NCBI GenBank assembly: GCA_944387405.1
Contig: CALXET010000009.1
Span: 1-51,010, forward strand
Direction of reading: 5' to 3'
Length of the DNA: 51,010 nt
Origin: an uncultured Clostridia bacterium
GTDB taxonomy: Bacteria > Bacillota > Clostridia > TANB77 > CAG-508
Shown: positions 47,889 through 51,010 of the stretch, in pieces
How the letters are laid out: every line of letters begins with the position of its first letter
Position numbering within the stretch: the first letter of the stretch is position 1
Notes under the pieces: model-generated
Database searches by the model: none
What the model was told of the DNA's origin: nothing
Seen by the model: only the letters and a program-made list of their open reading frames with translations
Translations under genes and position numbers: made by a program

Positions 47889-49259
47889 TTGGATAATTCA
47901 CAAAAGTTTATTGACTTAAGAGAAAAATATAAAACATTTTTATATAATAGTTTTGAAATAAAAGAAGATGAAAAAGAAATATATATAAAATTTGAATTTG
48001 AAATAGAAGGTTTAAAAAAATTTAATCCTACAATAAGAATATTAAAAAAGAATATGAAAATAAAAAAACTTAATACAGACTTTGTTAAAAAAATGGTTTT
48101 CCATATGGGACTTATAGAATTAATTAGCTATTGGAAAGCAACTTGCTCTAAAAACGTTATAATAAAATGTGGATATATTAATGAAGAACAAATCAGTTGG
48201 TTTAAAAAACTATATTACTATGGACTTGGAGAACTTTTTTATACTAACAATATAAAAGTAAGTATTGATGAGTTTATGAATATAAAATGTACTGGTCAAG
48301 AAAATAATTCCTTTGCAGAAGAATCTAACTTAGATGGTTATATAATTCCTGTAGGAGGAGGAAAAGATTCTATAGTAACTTTAGAAATATTAAAGAATAT
48401 GAAAAGAAGAGCATTAATTGTTAATCCAAAACCTGTAACATTAAAATGTGCAGAAATTGCAGGAATAGAAAATGACAATATAATTGAAGTATATAGAACG
48501 ATAGATAAAGGAATTATAGAATTAAATTCTGAAGGATTTATAAATGGTCATACTCCTTTTTCATCTATGCTAGCATTTTTATCTTATTTTATAGGATATA
48601 TTACAGGTAATAAATATATAGCACTATCTAATGAATCTAGTGCAAACGAATCTAATGTTGAAGGAGAGAAAATAAATCATCAATATTCAAAAACATATGA
48701 ATTTGAAAATGATTTTAAACAATATACAGATAAGTATTTAAAAACAGGAGTAAAATATTTTAGTTTTTTAAGACCACTTACTGAAATTCAAATTGCAAAA
48801 TTAGTATCTAAATATGAAAAATATCATAAAGTGTTTAAGAGTTGTAATGTCGGAAGCAAAGAAAAAGAATGGAAATGGTGCTGTAATTGTCCAAAGTGTT
48901 TATTTGTATTCACAATACTTAGTCCATTTTTATATAAAGATAAATTATTTAATATTTTTGGAGAAGACTTATTTGAAAAGAAATCTTTAGAAAAGACATT
49001 TAATGAACTTTTAGGATATGGTAAAACAAAACCTTTTGAATGTGTTGGAACATATAGAGAAGTTAGATATGCTGCAAGTTATGTTATAAATAAATTAGAA
49101 AAAGAAAATAAAAAGTTACCATATTTATTAGAAATGTATAAGGATAATTATGAATTATCAGATTTATCTTATGATATAACAAAAGAATATAATAATGAAA
49201 ACAATTTAGATGAAGAACAAAACGAGCTACTTAGAAAAGAGGTATTTGAAGATGATTGA
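47889..49259 (+). CDS. murL: UDP-MurNAc-L-Ala-L-Glu epimerase (MurL)
   Basis: MurL turns the L-glutamate of UDP-MurNAc-L-Ala-L-Glu into D-glutamate with ATP, as described in Xanthomonas. The 456-residue protein has the ATP-binding PVGGGKDS motif (GGGKDS at 156-161), the ALSNESSANESN segment, a C-terminal CCNCPKCLF cysteine group and VGTYREVRYA. The TTG at 47889 has AAGGAGTGA well placed; a GTG at 47880 overlaps that site. It overlaps the murD-type ligase by eight bases, the pairing expected for a MurL/MurD2 route. Epimerase identity is by recognition of motifs, not a search. Confidence 0.82.
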   Translation: MDNSQKFIDLREKYKTFLYNSFEIKEDEKEIYIKFEFEIEGLKKFNPTIRILKKNMKIKKLNTDFVKKMVFHMGLIELISYWKATCSKNVIIKCGYINEEQISWFKKLYYYGLGELFYTNNIKVSIDEFMNIKCTGQENNSFAEESNLDGYIIPVGGGKDSIVTLEILKNMKRRALIVNPKPVTLKCAEIAGIENDNIIEVYRTIDKGIIELNSEGFINGHTPFSSMLAFLSYFIGYITGNKYIALSNESSANESNVEGEKINHQYSKTYEFENDFKQYTDKYLKTGVKYFSFLRPLTEIQIAKLVSKYEKYHKVFKSCNVGSKEKEWKWCCNCPKCLFVFTILSPFLYKDKLFNIFGEDLFEKKSLEKTFNELLGYGKTKPFECVGTYREVRYAASYVINKLEKENKKLPYLLEMYKDNYELSDLSYDITKEYNNENNLDEEQNELLRKEVFEDD

Positions 49260-50616
49260 TAAATTGTTAGAATACTTAGAAAATAAAAAAATACTAATAT
49301 TAGGATTTGGAAAAGAAGGAATATCTACTTATAAGTTTATAAGAAAGCATTTCCCAAATAAAAAAATATATATAGCAGATAAAACAAACGCAAATGAAGA
49401 AATGATTTTAAAAGATAAAAATGTAGATATAAACTTTGGAGATAATTATTTAGATAATTTAAAAGATTTTGATATTATAATGAAAACACCAGGAATATCT
49501 TTTGCCAATATAAATATAGAAAGCTTTAAAGAAAAGATAAAATCACAATTAGAATTATTTTTAGAATTTTTAGATGTAACTACAATAGGAGTTACTGGTT
49601 CAAAAGGAAAAAGTACAACTAGTTCACTTATATATCAAATATTAAAAGACCAAAATAAAGATACTGTACTTATGGGAAATATAGGAGTGCCAGTATTTGA
49701 TTGCATAGAAGATATAAGAGAAAGTACAATAGTTGTGCTTGAGATGTCGTCACATCAATTAGAATATATGGATGTATCTCCAAATATTGCAATACTTCTT
49801 AATATATATGAAGAACATTTAGATCATTATAAATCTCTTAAAGAATATACAGAAGCCAAAATTAATATTGGTAGATTTCAGAAAAATAGTGATTATTTTA
49901 TATATAATGTAGACAATAAAGTAATAAAAGAATGTATAGATGAAATAGAAACATTAAATGATATTAAATACGAAGTGAGCTATAATGGAAATTTAAGTAA
50001 TGACAACTCAAATAAAGTTTATATAAAAGATGATTATATTTATATTAATGAAAATAAGGTTTACAATATAAATGATAAAAGAAATTTGTTAGGAAATCAT
50101 AATTTAAATAATATAATGTTTGTTTTAGCGGTATGTAATATTTTAAAATTAAATTTAAAAAAAGCAAAAGAAACTATTTCTAATTTTAAAGGACTAGAAC
50201 ATAGAATGGAATATGTAGGAAAGTATAATAATATTATTTATTATAACGATTCTATTGCAACTATCCCTGAAGCAACAATAAATTCTATTAGAGCATTGAA
50301 AAATGTAGATACACTAATATTAGGAGGTATGGATAGAGGCATAAGTTATAATGAATTTATTAAATTTCTGAATTCAGGAGTAGTAAGAAATTTAATATGT
50401 ATGCCTGATACTGGATATAAAATTGCTGATTCATTAAATTGTTCATCTAATATATATAAGGTAGAGACTCTTGAAGAAGCGGTAGAGTTATCGAAAAAAA
50501 TAACTAGAAAAGATAAGATATGTTTATTATCACCTGCTGCTGCAAGTTATGGATTCTTTAAAAATTTTGTTGAAAAAGGTAATAAATATAAAGAATTAGT
50601 AAAAAAAGATATATAA
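49252..50616 (+). CDS. murD: MurD-type UDP-MurNAc-L-alanine:glutamate ligase, probably MurD2 (L-Glu)
   Basis: The 454-residue Mur ligase has an N-terminal domain (ILILGFGKEGISTYKFIR), the ATP-binding GVTGSKGKSTT motif (GSKGKS at 116-121), a central domain with LNIYEEHLDHYKSLKEYTEAK, and a C-terminal domain starting GLEHRMEYVG and YNDSIATIPEAT. The ATG at 49252 lies inside the end of murL and has GAGGT upstream. Next to murL, it most likely joins L-Glu rather than D-Glu to UDP-MurNAc-L-Ala. The specificity is inferred from context only. Confidence 0.9.
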   Translation: MIDKLLEYLENKKILILGFGKEGISTYKFIRKHFPNKKIYIADKTNANEEMILKDKNVDINFGDNYLDNLKDFDIIMKTPGISFANINIESFKEKIKSQLELFLEFLDVTTIGVTGSKGKSTTSSLIYQILKDQNKDTVLMGNIGVPVFDCIEDIRESTIVVLEMSSHQLEYMDVSPNIAILLNIYEEHLDHYKSLKEYTEAKINIGRFQKNSDYFIYNVDNKVIKECIDEIETLNDIKYEVSYNGNLSNDNSNKVYIKDDYIYINENKVYNINDKRNLLGNHNLNNIMFVLAVCNILKLNLKKAKETISNFKGLEHRMEYVGKYNNIIYYNDSIATIPEATINSIRALKNVDTLILGGMDRGISYNEFIKFLNSGVVRNLICMPDTGYKIADSLNCSSNIYKVETLEEAVELSKKITRKDKICLLSPAAASYGFFKNFVEKGNKYKELVKKDI

Positions 50617-50636
50617 TAAAAAATATATCTTTTTTA
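50602..50636 (+). terminator. Terminator overlapping the murD stop codon
   Basis: A 13-bp stem (AAAAAAGATATAT with its complement) begins inside the last murD codons and ends in a T run. Confidence 0.8.
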
Positions 50637-50637
50637 C

Positions 50638-50666
50638 TTGACTTCTAAAAACTATTGTGCTAAAAT
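50638..50666 (+). promoter_or_regulatory. Tandem promoter P1 (probable rRNA operon)
   Basis: TTGACT (50638-50643) and TAAAAT (50661-50666), 17-base spacer, preceded by the GTGC that recurs in P3. First of three look-alike promoters pointing out of the window. Confidence 0.7.
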
Positions 50667-50760
50667 GCAGAACATGCACAGAAAATTGTGTCGAAAAATT
50701 AGCAAAATTCGATATTAAAAATTAAAAAATAAAGTTTTTGAAAAAACTTTAAAAAAGTTG

Positions 50761-50789
50761 TTGACAAATAAAAAGTGCAGTGTTAAAAT
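50761..50789 (+). promoter_or_regulatory. Tandem promoter P2 (probable rRNA operon)
   Basis: TTGACA (50761-50766) and TAAAAT (50784-50789), 17-base spacer. Like P1 it is followed by AACATGCAC a few bases after the -10. The A/T tracts upstream could act as UP elements. Confidence 0.75.
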
Positions 50790-50869
50790 ATTAAACATGC
50801 ACGAGATACGAGAGCAAAAAACACTTAAAAATAAATAAAAAAATATTAAAAAAATATTTAAAAAAAGTG

Positions 50870-50898
50870 TTGACATTGAATATCGATTGTGCTAAAAT
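50870..50898 (+). promoter_or_regulatory. Tandem promoter P3 (probable rRNA operon)
   Basis: TTGACA (50870-50875) and TAAAAT (50893-50898), 17-base spacer, with GATTGTGC before the -10 as in P1. Long A/T tracts stand upstream. Confidence 0.75.
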
Positions 50899-51010
50899 AA
50901 AACTCGTTCCGAACAATAAGAAAAAGGAACGAAAAAAAGTACATTGAAAAGTAAACAATATCCTTTAAGAGACCAAGCGGGTAGTTTAAGTACTACCAAA
51001 AAAACAATAA
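50899..51010 (+). other. Leader region after the tandem promoters, probably 5' of an rRNA operon
   Basis: The last 112 bases hold no gene. There is a hairpin TCGTTCC with GGAACGA (50904-50932), an ACATTGAAAAGTAAACAATA segment of the kind found in clostridial rRNA leaders and spacers, and a second hairpin GGTAGT with ACTACC (50980-50997). No 16S sequence is reached. Together with P1-P3 this completes the 394-bp gap after murD. Confidence 0.5.

Overview
This is a very AT-rich window from a low-GC Gram-positive spore former, most likely an uncultured gut-type member of the Clostridia. The evidence is the Firmicutes S10-spc-alpha ribosomal gene order, zinc-type S14, L32, L36 and S4 proteins, strong AGGAGG ribosome binding sites, a SpoVT homologue, an LTA-synthase-type enzyme, and a sortase with a candidate substrate. 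No phage, insertion sequence or CRISPR array is seen.

Layout. 1-1213: tRNA-Trp and asd on the minus strand. 1542-5447: a fused membrane/LTA-synthase protein and a polyprenyl-phosphate glycosyltransferase. 5573-10653: a phosphate-binding-like protein, a DUF3298-like protein, a P-loop/Asp23 fusion, cmk, plsC and rpmF. 10753-12504: a YfhO-like membrane protein that may work with the glycosyltransferase. 12610-16627: der, plsY, gpsA, a zinc-ribbon protein and dtd. 16629-19565: small unknown genes, a surface protein with an IPDTG sorting signal, and an EndoQ-type nuclease. 19690-36034: a strong promoter, a structured leader, then rpsJ to rplQ with secY, adk, map, infA and rpoA; rpmD (L30) is missing. 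36238-45986: two unknown membrane-anchored proteins, recD2, comF, a KAP-type NTPase, spoVT, a membrane protein, a short alaS and a HIT protein. 46054-47710: sortase, tRNA-His, tRNA-Gln and a GC-richer orphan gene. 47889-50616: murL and murD, an alternative route for placing D-glutamate in peptidoglycan. The window ends in three tandem promoters that probably drive an rRNA operon beyond the edge.

Most striking observation. Two housekeeping genes, map and recD2, are each interrupted by one extra C placed directly before a conserved GGA glycine codon, so the ribosome meets an in-frame CGG followed by A. Reading every CGG in the window by eye, I find no other in-frame CGG in roughly 15,000 codons except one, in the GC-richer orphan gene at 47177. 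This fits CGG being unassigned or hungry in this lineage, with +1 frameshifting (or four-base CGGA decoding as Gly) restoring the frame. Sequencing or assembly error is the main alternative, and the orphan gene is a counter-example that has to be explained.
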